A DNA stretch of 64,000 bases from an uncultured Desulfovibrio sp. (GTDB taxonomy: Bacteria > Desulfobacterota > Desulfovibrionia > Desulfovibrionales > Desulfovibrionaceae), in the NCBI RefSeq assembly GCF_944324505.1, contig NZ_CALUWO010000001.1, positions 493,395 to 557,394 of the forward strand, given 5' to 3'. A program made the position numbers and the translations under genes. The first letter of the stretch is position 1; the number at the start of each line of letters is the position of its first letter. This document shows positions 16,220 through 26,671 of the stretch, piece after piece. Under the pieces are notes generated by a model, which worked only from the letters and a program-made list of their open reading frames with translations, was not told where the DNA came from and did not search any database.

Positions 16220-18067
16220 ATGAGCAAACATCCCCTGCTGGACGGCGGCCGTGGCGAACGCCACCTGCTGCTGGGAAACGAGGCCATCGTGCGCGGCGCT
16301 CTGGAAGCCGGTGTGCACATGGTCACCTGTTATCCCGGCACGCCGTCTTCCGAAGTTCCGGACACCTTCCGCCGTCTGGGCGGAAAGGATCGCTACAAAC
16401 TGGAATATGCCGTCAACGAGAAAGTGGCCTTTGAAGTGGCCGCCGGCGGTGCGCTGGCCGGGGCCATGTGCCTTGTGACCATGAAGCACGTGGGCCTTAA
16501 TGTGGCGGCCGACCCCCTGTTCACCTCGGCCTATACGGGACTGCCGGGCGGCCTGGTCATTCTCAGTGCCGATGACCCCGGCTGCCATTCCAGCCAGAAC
16601 GAACAGGACAACCGCTCCTATGCTCGCGCGGCCATGCTGCCCTGCTTTGAACCGGCCTCGGCCCAGGAAGCCCACGACATGACCCGCGAGGCCTTCCGCC
16701 TGGCCCGTGAGCTGCAACAGCCGGTGCTCATGCGCACCACCACCCGCATCAACCACATGCGCGGCCCCGTGGAATTCGACGATCTGCCCGCCAGCCGGAC
16801 CATGGTGCCCTTTGAGCGCAACCCCGGCCGCTTTGTGCCCGTGCCGGCCGTGGCCCGCAAGCGGCATGCGGCCATCCTCGAGATCATGGAAAAGGCCCGT
16901 GCCCTGGCAGAGACCAGCCGCTTCAATACGGAGCATGGCGCCGATTCCCGCCTGGGCATCATCACCAGCGGCGTGGCCCGCAACTACCTGGCCGATGCCC
17001 TGGCCTCCGGCGGCTGGGAAGACCGGGTTCGCGTGCTGGAACTGGGCATGACCTGGCCCCTGCCCGAAAAGCGCATCACGGCCTTTCTGGAAAAGTGCGA
17101 CCGCGTGCTCATTCTTGAGGAAGGGCCGGCCCTGCTGGAACATGACGTGCGTGCCCTGGCCCAGCGCGAAGGCTGCAAGGCCCTGCTGGAAGGCAAGGAT
17201 GCCACCCTCACCGAGCTGGACGAATATTCCACCACGCTCACCCTGCGCCGTCTGGCGGCCTTTCTGGGCTGCCCCGCGCCGCTCAAGGGCAGCAATGCCC
17301 AGATTGCGGCCCTGCCCGGCCGTCCCCCCAATCTCTGTGCCGGCTGCTCGCACCGGGCGGTCTTCTATGCCGTGCGGCAGGTCTTTGGCGACGATGCCTA
17401 CTATTCCAGCGATATCGGCTGCTATACCCTGGGCATGCTGCCGCCGCTCAAGTGCGCGGACTTTCTGGTGTGCATGGGGTCTTCCATTTCGGCCGGCAGC
17501 GGCTTTGCCCGGGCCTCCGGCAAGCCGGTGGTGGCCTTCATCGGCGATTCCACCTTCTTCCATTCCGGCATGACCGGGCTGGCCAATGCCGTTTTCAACC
17601 AGCACAATCTGCTGGTGGTCATTCTGGATAACGGCACCACCGCCATGACCGGCCATCAGCCCAATCCGGGCATGATGCAGGAAATGCTGGGTGACGATGC
17701 CTGCCACCTGGACATCGAGGCCATTGTGCGGGCCATGGGCGTGACCAGCTGCACCAAGGTGCGCTCCTTCAACGTCAAGGCCGTCATGAAGACGCTGGAA
17801 GAAATGAAGCAGCAGTCCGGCGTGCGCGTGCTCATCACCGAAGAACCCTGCGCCCTGTATGCCCGCCGTCAGCTCAAGAAGGTGCAGCCGCAGGTGGCCG
17901 AAGTGCGCGAACAGGGTCCCGATGCCGCGCACTGCCTGGAAACGCTGGCCTGTCCCGCGTTCTACAAGGACGGTGACGCCCTTGCCGTGGACGAAAGCCT
18001 CTGCTCCGGCTGCATGGTCTGTCTGCAGGTGGCTCCCCATTCCTTCAAGGCCCGGCGCCGCAACTAG
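16220..18067 (+). CDS. iorA: Indolepyruvate:ferredoxin oxidoreductase, alpha subunit
   Basis: Thiamine-diphosphate enzyme oxidising aryl pyruvates (from Trp, Phe, Tyr) to aryl-acetyl-CoA while reducing ferredoxin. The 615-residue chain has the N-terminal pyrimidine-binding domain (CYPGTPSSEVPDTFR near residue 39), a central transferase domain, and the TPP-binding core GDSTFFHSGMTGLANAVFN near 440. The C-terminal ferredoxin domain is unusual: the last cluster motif is CSGCMVC with Ala at the position of the fourth Cys, and the first cluster motif is reduced to C572 and C578. The start is chosen for GGAGATCCC before ATG. iorB follows 23 bp later. Confidence 0.94.
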   Translation: MSKHPLLDGGRGERHLLLGNEAIVRGALEAGVHMVTCYPGTPSSEVPDTFRRLGGKDRYKLEYAVNEKVAFEVAAGGALAGAMCLVTMKHVGLNVAADPLFTSAYTGLPGGLVILSADDPGCHSSQNEQDNRSYARAAMLPCFEPASAQEAHDMTREAFRLARELQQPVLMRTTTRINHMRGPVEFDDLPASRTMVPFERNPGRFVPVPAVARKRHAAILEIMEKARALAETSRFNTEHGADSRLGIITSGVARNYLADALASGGWEDRVRVLELGMTWPLPEKRITAFLEKCDRVLILEEGPALLEHDVRALAQREGCKALLEGKDATLTELDEYSTTLTLRRLAAFLGCPAPLKGSNAQIAALPGRPPNLCAGCSHRAVFYAVRQVFGDDAYYSSDIGCYTLGMLPPLKCADFLVCMGSSISAGSGFARASGKPVVAFIGDSTFFHSGMTGLANAVFNQHNLLVVILDNGTTAMTGHQPNPGMMQEMLGDDACHLDIEAIVRAMGVTSCTKVRSFNVKAVMKTLEEMKQQSGVRVLITEEPCALYARRQLKKVQPQVAEVREQGPDAAHCLETLACPAFYKDGDALAVDESLCSGCMVCLQVAPHSFKARRRN

Positions 18068-18090
18068 CCCGCTGCCATTGCGAGGTTCTC

Positions 18091-18696
18091 ATGAATACGG
18101 AAAAACAAAAGCGTATGCGTATCTACTTCACCGGTGTGGGCGGCCAGGGCACCCTGACGGCCACCACCCTGCTGGCCCGCACGGCCATGGATGCCGGGCT
18201 GGACGTGGTGGCCGGCGAAGTGCACGGCATGGCCCAGCGCGGCGGTGTCGTGGAATCCGTCCTGCTGCTCGGCGGCTGGCGTTCGCCCAAGCTCGACCTG
18301 GGCGAAGCCGACGTGCTGCTGGGCTTTGAACCGCTGGAAACCCTGCGCGGCCTGCCCTATCTGCGGCCCGGCGGCGCGGTATTCTCCAGCGCCGACCCTC
18401 TGCCGCCCCTCAGCGTCTCGCTGGGCGGCGCGCACTACCCCACCCTGGAAGAGGTGGAAAGCCAGGTCCGCCGCGTGGCCGGGCTGTGCCAGTTCATCCC
18501 CTGTCGCGAACTGGGCCTGCAAGCCGGCTCCGTCCAGGCGGGCAATACGGTTCTGCTCAGCGTGGCCTGCGCCTCCGGCATTCTGCCCTTTGGCGTGAAG
18601 GACCTGGAAGCCGCCATCGGCAAGTACCTGGCCCCCAAGCTCCAGGATGTCAATCTCAAGGCACTTGAACTGGGCATGGCCGCACTCAAGCTCTGA
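18091..18696 (+). CDS. iorB: Indolepyruvate:ferredoxin oxidoreductase, beta subunit
   Basis: Partner of IorA, the gamma-type domain of 2-oxoacid:ferredoxin oxidoreductases. The 201-residue protein has the N-terminal GVGGQGTLTA loop and the conserved GEVHGMAQRGGVVES segment near residue 45 that contacts CoA or TPP in this family. It is co-transcribed with iorA. A strong terminator begins 9 bp after its stop, and its stop codon overlaps an in-frame ATG (TGATG) of the next ORF. Confidence 0.95.
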   Translation: MNTEKQKRMRIYFTGVGGQGTLTATTLLARTAMDAGLDVVAGEVHGMAQRGGVVESVLLLGGWRSPKLDLGEADVLLGFEPLETLRGLPYLRPGGAVFSSADPLPPLSVSLGGAHYPTLEEVESQVRRVAGLCQFIPCRELGLQAGSVQAGNTVLLSVACASGILPFGVKDLEAAIGKYLAPKLQDVNLKALELGMAALKL

Positions 18697-18704
18697 TGCC
18701 CTTC

Positions 18705-18743
18705 CGGGGGAAGAAGGGGCAAACCCTTCTTCCCCCGTTTTTT
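18705..18743 (+). terminator. Strong terminator after iorB
   Basis: CGGGGGAAGAAGGG (18705-18718) pairs perfectly with CCCTTCTTCCCCCG (18724-18737) and is followed by six T residues. The next start codon lies only 6 nt beyond the T-run. Confidence 0.88.
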
Positions 18744-18749
18744 CATCGC

Positions 18750-19118
18750 ATGAAGACCGCCAGTCCCGAAATACGCCAGATTGCCGTCCGGGCGCAGGCG
18801 CTGGGCCTTAGCCTGCAACAGATTGCCCATCTTGTGGGCTACCACCCCAATACCGTCAGCCGCTGGCTGAGGGAATATTCCCAGGAAGAGCGCCTTCAGG
18901 CCCGCCCGCGCGGGCACCGTGCCGCCATCTTTTCGGCAAGCGAACTCCAGGAGCTGGATGACCTTGTGCGCAGTGATGTGCACATGACCCTGGCCGAAAT
19001 CAGGGAGTGCATGGGCAAGCAGTGCTCGCTCAATGCCATCCACAAGCATCTCAAGGCCCTGCGTGCCGCTGCCGGCAAGGATCGGCCCGCCCGTGGCGCT
19101 GCCGCCTCCCGCCGCTGA
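18750..19118 (+). CDS. Small helix-turn-helix protein, IS630 transposase N-terminal type
   Basis: A 122-residue basic protein with a clear helix-turn-helix (LQQIAHLVGYHPNTVSRWLREY, about residues 23-44) and a second winged-helix-like region (MTLAEIRECMGKQCSLNAIHKHLKAL). This is the DNA-binding half of IS630/Tc1-mariner transposases; no DDE catalytic ORF follows, so it is either an orphan OrfA or a domesticated regulator. Neither start is preceded by a ribosome binding site. The frame also begins at 18696 with a TGATG overlap with iorB, which would place the terminator inside its coding sequence. Confidence 0.6.
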   Translation: MKTASPEIRQIAVRAQALGLSLQQIAHLVGYHPNTVSRWLREYSQEERLQARPRGHRAAIFSASELQELDDLVRSDVHMTLAEIRECMGKQCSLNAIHKHLKALRAAAGKDRPARGAAASRR

Positions 19119-19824
19119 CGTGGCGCACATCCGGCGCTGGCCCGTCCATGTCGGGTGGCTGATCCGGTGCCGAGCGGCGCCGTCGCGCAGCAGGCAGCCC
19201 CTCCCCGCTCTGGACCGTATCCGCCCGCATGAGGCTCCCGTGCGCGACCGGTACCGGGCAGCCGCTTTGCCTGCATCTCCGGGGCATCCCCTGTCACCGC
19301 CCCCTGAAACCGTCTGGGTGCAGGCAGCTCGGCACAGCGCATTGCCACTCTTCCGTCTTCCAGCTTCCGGCCCCTGTGCCGCACGGAAAGCACCTGCCGC
19401 GAGGCTGGTCACAGGCTTTTGTATACGCTCTTCACAAGGGCTGTCTGCCGGATTTCTCCCCTGCTGAAAAAAATTTTTTCCAATTTTTCCAGGGGAAAAA
19501 GAAAAAGACACATCGTTCGTACAATAACATCCTGATATCAAGGGCATTTCCGGCCGATGGGCCGCTCGTGCCCCCTGGGCCTGTTCGGGGAACGCGGGGC
19601 TGCATACTCGCGTCATAATCTCGCCATCAGGGGAATTCTGCCGCAAAAACGGACCATATGTCGCCGTTCAGACGCCAAAATGGCCTGTAAACGCCCCGTT
19701 TTTGCCTTGTTCCCTGTGGCACAAGACGCGCAACGCGCTCCCGCGCCCTGCCTGAACTTTACAAAGGCAGGATGCGCTGGCATGTACGGAAATGTGTATC
19801 TACCCATATCAGGAGAATCCGTTT
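19119..19824. other. Gene-free spacer before alaC, with possible sigma-54 site
   Basis: About 700 bp without convincing ORFs. An A/T-rich block at about 19465-19510 contains a TTTTTCC/GGAAAAA inverted repeat. At 19717-19732 the sequence TGGCAC-N5-GCGCA keeps the GG and GC of a -24/-12 promoter at the right 10-nt spacing, but lacks the TT of the -12 element. It lies about 90 bp upstream of alaC. Low confidence for function. Confidence 0.35.
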
Positions 19825-21006
19825 ATGGAAGAGTTCTCGCGTATACAGCGTCTGCCCCCCTATGTCTTTGCCGTTGTGGGCGATCTCAAGATGAAGCTCC
19901 GCCGGCAGAACGTGGATATCGTGGACTTCAGCATGGGCAATCCCGATATTCCCACCCCGCAATATATTGTGGACAAGATGACGGAAGCCGCACAGAAGCC
20001 GGCAAACCACCGTTACTCGCTGTCCAAGGGCATTCCCCATCTGCGCGACGCCATCTGCGAACGCTACAAGCGCCTGTATGACGTGGACCTTGACCCCGAA
20101 ACGGAAGCCATTGTCACCCTGGGGTCCAAGGAGGGCCTGGCCCATCTTTCCCTGGCCATGCTGTCGCCCGGCGATGTGGTGCTGGCTCCCGATCCCACCT
20201 ATCCCATCCACAAATACGCGCCCATCATTGCCGGCGCGGATGTGCGCAGCGTGCCCATCGGCCCCGGCCGGGACTTTTTTGAAGACCTGACCACCGCCAC
20301 CAAGCAGGCCTGGCCCCGTCCCAAGCTGCTCTTTCTCTGCTATCCGCACAATCCCACCACGGAAGTGACCGATCTGGCCTTCTTTGAAAAGCTGGTGGAT
20401 TTTGCCAAGGAAAACCACATCTGGGTTGTTCATGATCTGGCCTATGCCGACCTGGCCTTTGACGGCTACAAGGCTCCCAGCTTCCTGCAGGCCAAGGGCG
20501 CCAAGGACGTGGGCGTGGAATTCTACACCATGTCCAAGAGCTACTCCATGCCCGGCTGGCGCGTGGGCTTCTGCCTGGGCAATCCCCGGCTCATCCATGC
20601 CCTGGCCCGCATCAAGAGCTATCTGGACTATGGCATTTTCCAGCCTGTGCAAATTGCGTCCACCGTGGCCCTGCGCAGCGGCGACGAGGAAGTGACGCAG
20701 ATATGCGACATCTACCGCCAGCGCCGCGACTGCCTCATCGAAGGCCTGAACCGCATCGGCTGGGAAGTGCCCTCCCCCCTGGCAACCATGTTTGTCTGGG
20801 CGCGCATTCCCGAGGAATTCCGCAAGATGGGTTCCGTGGAATTCTCCAAGCTGCTGCTCACCGAAGCCCAGGTGGCCGTCTCGCCCGGGCTGGGCTTTGG
20901 CGCCTACGGGGACGACCACGTGCGCTTTGCCCTCATCGAAAACGATCAGCGCACACGGCAGGCCATCCGCGGCATCCGCCGGGTGCTGAGCGGCAGCGCC
21001 TCCTAG
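19825..21006 (+). CDS. alaC: Alanine-forming class I aminotransferase
   Basis: PLP enzyme of 393 residues transferring the amino group between glutamate and pyruvate. It matches E. coli AlaC closely along its length: [15 protein letters not shown] at the N-terminus, [12 protein letters not shown] near residue 33, GSKEGLAHL near 99, the PLP lysine in [15 protein letters not shown] near 237, and RFALIEN near the C-terminus. The start is the ATG after CAGGAGAATCC. It could serve alanine synthesis or methionine/diaminopimelate-type reactions in this lineage, but AlaC is the best call. Confidence 0.86.
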   Translation: MEEFSRIQRLPPYVFAVVGDLKMKLRRQNVDIVDFSMGNPDIPTPQYIVDKMTEAAQKPANHRYSLSKGIPHLRDAICERYKRLYDVDLDPETEAIVTLGSKEGLAHLSLAMLSPGDVVLAPDPTYPIHKYAPIIAGADVRSVPIGPGRDFFEDLTTATKQAWPRPKLLFLCYPHNPTTEVTDLAFFEKLVDFAKENHIWVVHDLAYADLAFDGYKAPSFLQAKGAKDVGVEFYTMSKSYSMPGWRVGFCLGNPRLIHALARIKSYLDYGIFQPVQIASTVALRSGDEEVTQICDIYRQRRDCLIEGLNRIGWEVPSPLATMFVWARIPEEFRKMGSVEFSKLLLTEAQVAVSPGLGFGAYGDDHVRFALIENDQRTRQAIRGIRRVLSGSAS

Positions 21007-21104
21007 CATTACGCACACAAGCCCCGGTCTGCCCCGCCGCTGCGCCGCTCCCGGCCCTGCGGCAGGCAGTCTCCGGCGGCAGCATCATGATGCCCCTGGA
21101 AAGA

Positions 21105-21150
21105 CAGCCGGGAAAGGCGAACATATCTATTCGTCTTTCCCGGCTGTCTC
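21105..21150. terminator. Bidirectional terminator between alaC and the M20 gene
   Basis: GACAGCCGGGAAAG (21105-21118) pairs with CTTTCCCGGCTGTC (21137-21150), with extra pairing of CGAA/TTCG inside. It sits between two convergent genes. T-runs are short on both sides. Confidence 0.6.
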
Positions 21151-21233
21151 ATTCCTGCGCACGCCCTGCGCTGCTGCGGTGACCGCAGGCTGCGTATGCC
21201 GTGCCCGTCCGCCAAAACGCCGCTCGCCCTGTG

Positions 21234-22523
21234 TCAGGCCAGATGGCGACAGACGCTTTCCAGCCAGAGCACGCCGGGCCAGAGCACGGATTCGTCCAGG
21301 TCAAAGCGCGGATCATGATGCCCCGCCGGTCCGCTGCTGCCCAGAATGGCATAGGCCGCCTGGCCGCCCTGCTGCTGCACGGCACGCATGAAGGTGGCGG
21401 CATCATCGCTGGCGCCCATACTGACCCGCTCGCCCACGCGGGCAAAGGCGGCACACCCGTTTTCCAGCCGCACCTCCCGCGCCCATCGGGCCAGCTGTGC
21501 GGCAAAGGCGGCATCGCTGTCCGCCGCAGGACATTGCCCTGCCAGGTCTATGCGGCAGCCCAGGCCGTACATGGCGGCAGCGCCGGCCAGAACCTCGCGG
21601 GCGCGGGCAAAAAGGTCTTCGGCCATGTCGCAGGTGACGGCGCGGGTCTCTCCTTGCAGCAGGGCACGGTCCGCCACCACATTGCGGGCGGTTCCTCCCC
21701 GCAGGCAGCCCACATGCACGCGGTTTTCGCCGCTGCCGTAACGCGGCAGATCATGCAGGCCCATGAGTGCCGCCGCCGCGCCCTTGAGGGCGTCGCGTCC
21801 CTGCTCCGGCGCCTTGCCGGCATGGGCGGCCTGGCCCGTGAACAGGGCATCAAACTTGGTGCTGGCCATAAGCCCCGTGGCGCCGGTGATCAGCGTTCCG
21901 GAAGGCTGGCCCAGCCCCAGATGCACGGCCAGGAACCAGGGAACCCCTGTCACGTGCGCCCGCAGGCAGGCTGCGCCGCGCACGCCTTCTTCCGCCGGCT
22001 GAAAAATGAGCCGCACCCGCTGCCGCAGCGCCGGCGCGCCCTCCGCCTGAAGGCAGGCCGCCAGCCCCAGACCCAGGGTCACATGGGCATCATGGCCGCA
22101 GGCATGGCACTGACCGGCATGCCGCGAGGCATAGCCCCCTGCCGCCGGCACATGCTCCGGTTCCCGGCTTTCCTGCAACGGCAGGGCATCCATGTCAAAA
22201 CGCAGGGCCAGTACCACGGGCTGGTCCACCGGCCCCACCTCCACCACCACCCCCGTGGCATCTCCCATGCGGGCCAGCAGGGTGGCATCCGCCCCCTCGG
22301 CAGCCGCACGGCGCCTGGCGGCTGCCCGCACGTCCGGCGCAGGCAGTCCCATCCGCGCCCCGGCGTCCAGCACCTCCCTCCCCAGACGGGGCGTGAGGCC
22401 CAGTCCTTGCAACGTCTGCGCCACACAGGCCGTTGTCCAGAATTCGGTCCAGCCCTCTTCCGCATGGGCATGCACCGCACGACGCCAGCGCGGCAGCGCC
22501 GCGCGCACTTCTTTCCGTGTCAT
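21234..22523 (-). CDS. M20 family amidohydrolase, AbgA-like
   Basis: Metal-dependent amidohydrolase of 429 residues. The N-terminal half (HWRR-like start, [25 protein letters not shown]) matches AbgA, a subunit of p-aminobenzoyl-glutamate hydrolase, and the metal motif appears as [17 protein letters not shown] near residue 135, with the Cys-Gly-His of M20D enzymes. The ATG overlaps the stop of the upstream helicase gene by 4 bp, so it is the last gene of that operon. The substrate could be folate breakdown product or another N-acyl amino acid; no AbgB-like partner is adjacent. Confidence 0.8.
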   Translation of the reverse strand: MTRKEVRAALPRWRRAVHAHAEEGWTEFWTTACVAQTLQGLGLTPRLGREVLDAGARMGLPAPDVRAAARRRAAAEGADATLLARMGDATGVVVEVGPVDQPVVLALRFDMDALPLQESREPEHVPAAGGYASRHAGQCHACGHDAHVTLGLGLAACLQAEGAPALRQRVRLIFQPAEEGVRGAACLRAHVTGVPWFLAVHLGLGQPSGTLITGATGLMASTKFDALFTGQAAHAGKAPEQGRDALKGAAAALMGLHDLPRYGSGENRVHVGCLRGGTARNVVADRALLQGETRAVTCDMAEDLFARAREVLAGAAAMYGLGCRIDLAGQCPAADSDAAFAAQLARWAREVRLENGCAAFARVGERVSMGASDDAATFMRAVQQQGGQAAYAILGSSGPAGHHDPRFDLDESVLWPGVLWLESVCRHLA

Positions 22524-25500
22524 GATGCCGACCTGAAATCCACGGGCAGGCGCACCCGCTGCCCGGCCTTGTTGCTGAACAGCACATAGCCGTGCCGGCA
22601 GCCGAATTCATAGATGCGCCGCGTGATGTCCACATCCCTGCGGCAATAGGCGGCGATCTCGTCCAGGCGTCCTTCCTTCCACCAGCGCAGGGCCTGCAAG
22701 CCGTCGGCACTCTTGGCCTCGCCCAGCGTGGCCTGCCCCACGTTGTCCAGCGAAACCCGGTAATGCAGGCGGCTTTCCATGTGTTTCAGCAGGTCCAGCG
22801 TGGGCAGCACCCGCATATCATAGGGCGCAAAGGGTGCCAGCACCGCATAGTCAAAACGCAGACTGTTGAAGCCCACCACCAGCGGCCCGGAACGCAGCAG
22901 ACGGAACAGACCGTCCAGCGAGTCCTCCCCAAAGGCATGAAAGCTGCCGTCCCGGCTGTCATAGGCCACGGCCACACTGACGCCCATGCGCGAGGCCATG
23001 TGCCAGCCCCCCACCTCGGCAGCGCTGCGCCGGGTTTCCACATCAAAAACCACAAAGGGGGGCAGCGCTTCCCCGGCTTCCTCCTCCTGCGGCAGCGCAC
23101 GGGGCGCTTCGCCCGGCTGATTTTCATCCGGCAGCGACGCCACGGGCTGCGGCTCCGGCTGGCGGGGCATGCCGTGCTCTGCCGCATGACCCCTTTCCTC
23201 TACCTGTGCTGCGGTGCCACTTTCCAGCGTGCGGCAGGGCGCGTCCGCTGCGTCCGGTGCGCTCGTCCGTCCCGCCGCAGCCATGGCGGCCACGTCCCGA
23301 CCCAGGCCGCGCTCCGGCGCTGGGGACAGATGCAGCGTGCGGGCCAGTTCCTGCCCCTCGGCCTGGCCTCCGGCAGCCAGCAGGGCATCCAGCAGCTGTA
23401 CGGCGCCCCCCTTGCTGATGGGCCGGTTGCCCGAACCGCACTTGGGGGAATGCACGCAGGACGGGCAGCCGTCCTCGCAGGGGCAGGAAGCAATGGCCTC
23501 ACGGGTAATGCGCAGCAGCTCGCCGGCCTGACGGAAGCCCTGGCGCGTCAGCCCGGCGCCGCCGGGCAGGCCGTCATAGATGAAGACACAGGCCAGCCCC
23601 ACCTGCGGATGCAGCGGAATGGAAATGCCGCCAAAGTCGTTACGGTCCGCCATGACCAGCAGCGGCAGCATGCCGATGGCCGCATGCTCCACGGCATGAA
23701 TGGATCCCATGAAGTGTACAAAGGCCGCTTCCAGCTCCTGCCGCACACTGTCGGGAATGACGTACCACAGGCCCTCGGTCTCGAAGACCTGGGGCGGAGC
23801 CTCCAGCGGCACAATGGTCAGCAGGCGGTTCCCCGATGTGCTGCGCTTTTCATAGCCCGTCACCCGGTCCATGATGCGCAGGCGTCCCCGGCAGACCAGG
23901 CCGCGCCCCAGGGGCAGACGCTCGTACTCTTCCAGAATATCCGTGCTCTTCTGGCCGCGCACCCGCGTGAACCAGCCCACCTTTTCCGGCTTCACCAGCA
24001 CGCGGCCACGGTCGGTATCCAGCTCCTGCACCACATAGCTCCGGCCCTGATGCAGATAGACCGCGCCGGGATGCGTCTCGCGCCAGGCCCGGAAGGCATC
24101 CACCGCGCCGATGACGCGCCCCTCCGTATCCACGATGCTGCAGGACTGCCCGGCGCCGCGCAGGTCCACATGGCGCTGCGGGCGCTTGCGGGCCGCCAGC
24201 CACTGGTCCCCCTCGGCCGTGCGCAGCAGGGTCCCCTGGCGCGTCAGCGCGTCCAGCAGGCAGCGGGTCTGCTCCTGACGCAGCCACGGTTCGTCGGCCC
24301 GCAGGGGCATTTCCGCAGCCGCGCATTCCAGATGCCGGGCCAGGATGACGGGATTCTGCGGATTGACCACGGCCCGTTCCGGCGGCCGGGCAAAGAAATC
24401 CGCCGGATGCCGCATGAAGTACTGGTCCAGGGCGTCCTCGCCGGCCACCAGCAGCACCGCCGATTCCTGACGGGCGCGGCCCACACGTCCCCCCCGTTGC
24501 AGGGTGGCCATGATGGTCCCCGGATAGCCCACCAGAATGCAGATATCCAGGCCGCCGATGTCGATGCCCAGTTCCAGGGCGCTGGTGCTCACCACGGCCA
24601 GCAGCTCGCCGGAGGCCATGCGGGCCTCGATGCTGCGGCGCTCCTCGGGCAGAAAGCCCGCCCGATAGGCGGCAATGCGTCCGGCATAGCGACCGGAAAG
24701 ACTGCCGGCCCAGAGGCTCACCAGCTCGGTCATGCGCCGCGAACGGCAGTAGACAATGGTGCGCAGGCCCCTGGCCAGCGCGGACTTGAGCAGCGCGATG
24801 GCCGCTGTGGCCGGACTCTGCTCCGGATCGATGAAGACCACATGGCGCGGCCCCTGCGGCGCGCCGGACTGGTCCACCACCACCGGCGCAGCGCCGTTCT
24901 CGTCCGCCCCGCAGAGAGCGCCGGCCAGCTCGCCGGGATTGCCCACCGTGGCCGTGCAGAAAACATAGGTGGGGCGCGCCCCGTACCGTCCGGCCAGGCG
25001 ATTGAGCCGCCGGAACACCTGCGCCATGTGTGCGCCAAAGACGCCCCGGTAGATATGGGCTTCATCCACCACCACATGACTCAGGCCGGCCAGAAAGGCC
25101 GCCCACTGCTCATGATGCGGCAGAATGGCCAGATGAAGCATTTCGGGATTGGTAATGAGGATCTGCGGCGGATCGCGCCGTATCTTGCGGCGGAAATGGT
25201 CCGTGGTATCCCCGTCATACAGGGCCGCACGGGGCCGGGCGGATGCCGGCCAGCAGGCGCAGAGACGGTCCAGGGCAGCCAGCTGATCCTGGGCCAGGGC
25301 CTTGAGCGGAAAAAGATAGAGCGCCCGGGCATCGGGATCCGTCAGCAGGCGTTCCAGCACGGGCAGATTGTAGATGAGGCTCTTGCCGCTGGCCGTGGGC
25401 GTAGCTACCACCACGTCATGCCCGGCCCGGATGTGATCCGTGGCCAGGGCCTGGTGGCTGTACAACTGTATGCCCCCGGCATCCAGCAGGCGCTGCACGG

Positions 25501-25627
25501 CCGCTGGCCAGCCGCGGCGCGGCGCGGCATACCTGGCCTCGCTGCCGGGCAGCAGACGATGCTCGCGAATCTGGCCGGCAAAAAGGGGCGATGCCAGCAG
25601 AGCGGCCATATAGTCCGCCACGGACAT
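22520..25627 (-). CDS. MrfA-type DNA helicase fused to a MrfB-type DEDD exonuclease
   Basis: A 1035-residue fusion. Residues 1-400 hold a superfamily 2 helicase with Walker [10 protein letters not shown] (75-83), DEAH (188-191), TAT motif III near 225 and QRGGRVGR (377-384). Residues about 480-730 match the DUF1998 region with a Cys cluster (C715, C717, C721, C724, C730), as in B. subtilis MrfA (YprA). After a 120-residue linker, residues 857-1010 form an RNase H-like exonuclease with D862/E864, D926 and Y994-x3-D998, the job done by separate MrfB (YprB) in Bacillus. MrfAB repairs mitomycin-type DNA lesions. The start is chosen for GGGAGATTAGC before ATG; it begins 1 bp after the acyltransferase stop. 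Confidence 0.85.
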   Translation of the reverse strand: MSVADYMAALLASPLFAGQIREHRLLPGSEARYAAPRRGWPAAVQRLLDAGGIQLYSHQALATDHIRAGHDVVVATPTASGKSLIYNLPVLERLLTDPDARALYLFPLKALAQDQLAALDRLCACWPASARPRAALYDGDTTDHFRRKIRRDPPQILITNPEMLHLAILPHHEQWAAFLAGLSHVVVDEAHIYRGVFGAHMAQVFRRLNRLAGRYGARPTYVFCTATVGNPGELAGALCGADENGAAPVVVDQSGAPQGPRHVVFIDPEQSPATAAIALLKSALARGLRTIVYCRSRRMTELVSLWAGSLSGRYAGRIAAYRAGFLPEERRSIEARMASGELLAVVSTSALELGIDIGGLDICILVGYPGTIMATLQRGGRVGRARQESAVLLVAGEDALDQYFMRHPADFFARPPERAVVNPQNPVILARHLECAAAEMPLRADEPWLRQEQTRCLLDALTRQGTLLRTAEGDQWLAARKRPQRHVDLRGAGQSCSIVDTEGRVIGAVDAFRAWRETHPGAVYLHQGRSYVVQELDTDRGRVLVKPEKVGWFTRVRGQKSTDILEEYERLPLGRGLVCRGRLRIMDRVTGYEKRSTSGNRLLTIVPLEAPPQVFETEGLWYVIPDSVRQELEAAFVHFMGSIHAVEHAAIGMLPLLVMADRNDFGGISIPLHPQVGLACVFIYDGLPGGAGLTRQGFRQAGELLRITREAIASCPCEDGCPSCVHSPKCGSGNRPISKGGAVQLLDALLAAGGQAEGQELARTLHLSPAPERGLGRDVAAMAAAGRTSAPDAADAPCRTLESGTAAQVEERGHAAEHGMPRQPEPQPVASLPDENQPGEAPRALPQEEEAGEALPPFVVFDVETRRSAAEVGGWHMASRMGVSVAVAYDSRDGSFHAFGEDSLDGLFRLLRSGPLVVGFNSLRFDYAVLAPFAPYDMRVLPTLDLLKHMESRLHYRVSLDNVGQATLGEAKSADGLQALRWWKEGRLDEIAAYCRRDVDITRRIYEFGCRHGYVLFSNKAGQRVRLPVDFRSAS

Positions 25628-25628
25628 G

Positions 25629-26417
25629 CTAATCTCCCGAGCGCTCCTGCGTTGCGCACGCGTCGTCTGCCGGCGGGCAGGCACCCTGCGCTGCCATCAT
25701 GGCGTCCACGGACTGGCTCAGGCCCTCTTCCGGGGGCAGGCACCGGCCCGCGGCTTCCTCCGGCGTGAGCCGGCGCACCACCCGGGCCGGCGCTCCCACG
25801 GCCACGCACAGGGGGGGTATGTCCCGCGTCACCACGCTGCCGGCGCCGATAATGGAGCCTTCCCCGATGGTCACGCCCTTGAGCACCACCGCGTGCATGC
25901 CCAGCCACACATGATCGCCGATGCGCACCGGCGCATCGTGCTTCATGCCGGGGTCCAGATGGCGCCGCTCCGGTGGCCATGGCTCATGAAAATCCGAATC
26001 CACAATGATGCAGTTGGGCGCCAGCATGACGCGACGCCCCAGCACAATACTGGTGGAACGGGCCGTCAGGGCCGCACCTGTCAGCTCGCACCCTTCCCCC
26101 AGCACGATGCGCGCACGGGGGCCAAAGGTACGCAGACGGCAGGGCGCCAGCACCGTGGCCGCCGTGGAACGCCGCCACGAGGAAACAAAGCTGCATCCGG
26201 CGCCGATTTCCATGCTGCTCCCCGGCCAGCGCAGCAGACCCACCGGACCATGCGCCCGCACGCCGGCCCCCAGCTTCACCCCCAGCAGACGGGCCTTGCA
26301 GCGCAGCCGCACGGTTCCCAGCAGATTGCCCCCCGCCTGCATGAGGCGCAAACTGGCATAACTGATGATATTGGCCGGAGTGAGGTCATGCTTCCGAATC
26401 TTTTCCCACAGGCTCAT
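25629..26417 (-). CDS. Hexapeptide-repeat O-acyltransferase
   Basis: A 262-residue protein of the left-handed beta-helix acetyltransferase family (WbbJ/maltose acetyltransferase-like). The C-terminal half carries hexapeptide repeats (VRIGDHVWLGMHAVVLKGVTIG then EGSIIGAGSVVTRDIPP, residues about 185-230) and the probable catalytic His in DSDFHEPW near 160. It probably acetylates a sugar of surface polysaccharide; acceptor unknown. It is the first gene of the operon with the MrfAB fusion. The upstream stretch 26590-26660 is A/T-rich and may hold the promoter. Confidence 0.78.
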   Translation of the reverse strand: MSLWEKIRKHDLTPANIISYASLRLMQAGGNLLGTVRLRCKARLLGVKLGAGVRAHGPVGLLRWPGSSMEIGAGCSFVSSWRRSTAATVLAPCRLRTFGPRARIVLGEGCELTGAALTARSTSIVLGRRVMLAPNCIIVDSDFHEPWPPERRHLDPGMKHDAPVRIGDHVWLGMHAVVLKGVTIGEGSIIGAGSVVTRDIPPLCVAVGAPARVVRRLTPEEAAGRCLPPEEGLSQSVDAMMAAQGACPPADDACATQERSGD

Positions 26418-26671
26418 GTCTTTCCTCTTCTGGCTGCCGTGCGGCGGCCTGCGGCATCGCGTCAGGGGCCAGGCACCGGCGCGGGGCGGTCACAGGCGCT
26501 TCACCGGGCAGCATGACGCCATCCGTCAGCCCCTGGCCTGGGTGACCAGCCCGGTGCGCAGCCGGTCCGCTGCCCTCACGGCCGCCTTTTCCCTGATTTT
26601 TCTGGACAATGTTTATTTATAAACTAAACAGTTTTTTCCTGAAATATAGCTATGCCCGTTCTGCCTCTGGC

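Noticed and set aside
15881..18040. Minus-strand frame of about 700 codons opposite iorA
   Set aside because: Histidine/glycine-rich shadow of the well-conserved iorA gene.
19717..19732. Firm sigma-54 promoter for alaC
   Set aside because: GG and GC are spaced correctly but the -12 element lacks TT; recorded only as a possibility in the spacer entry.
22592..25768. Plus-strand frame of over 1000 codons opposite the MrfAB fusion
   Set aside because: It mirrors a gene with complete helicase and exonuclease motifs; high-GC codon use leaves the opposite frame open.
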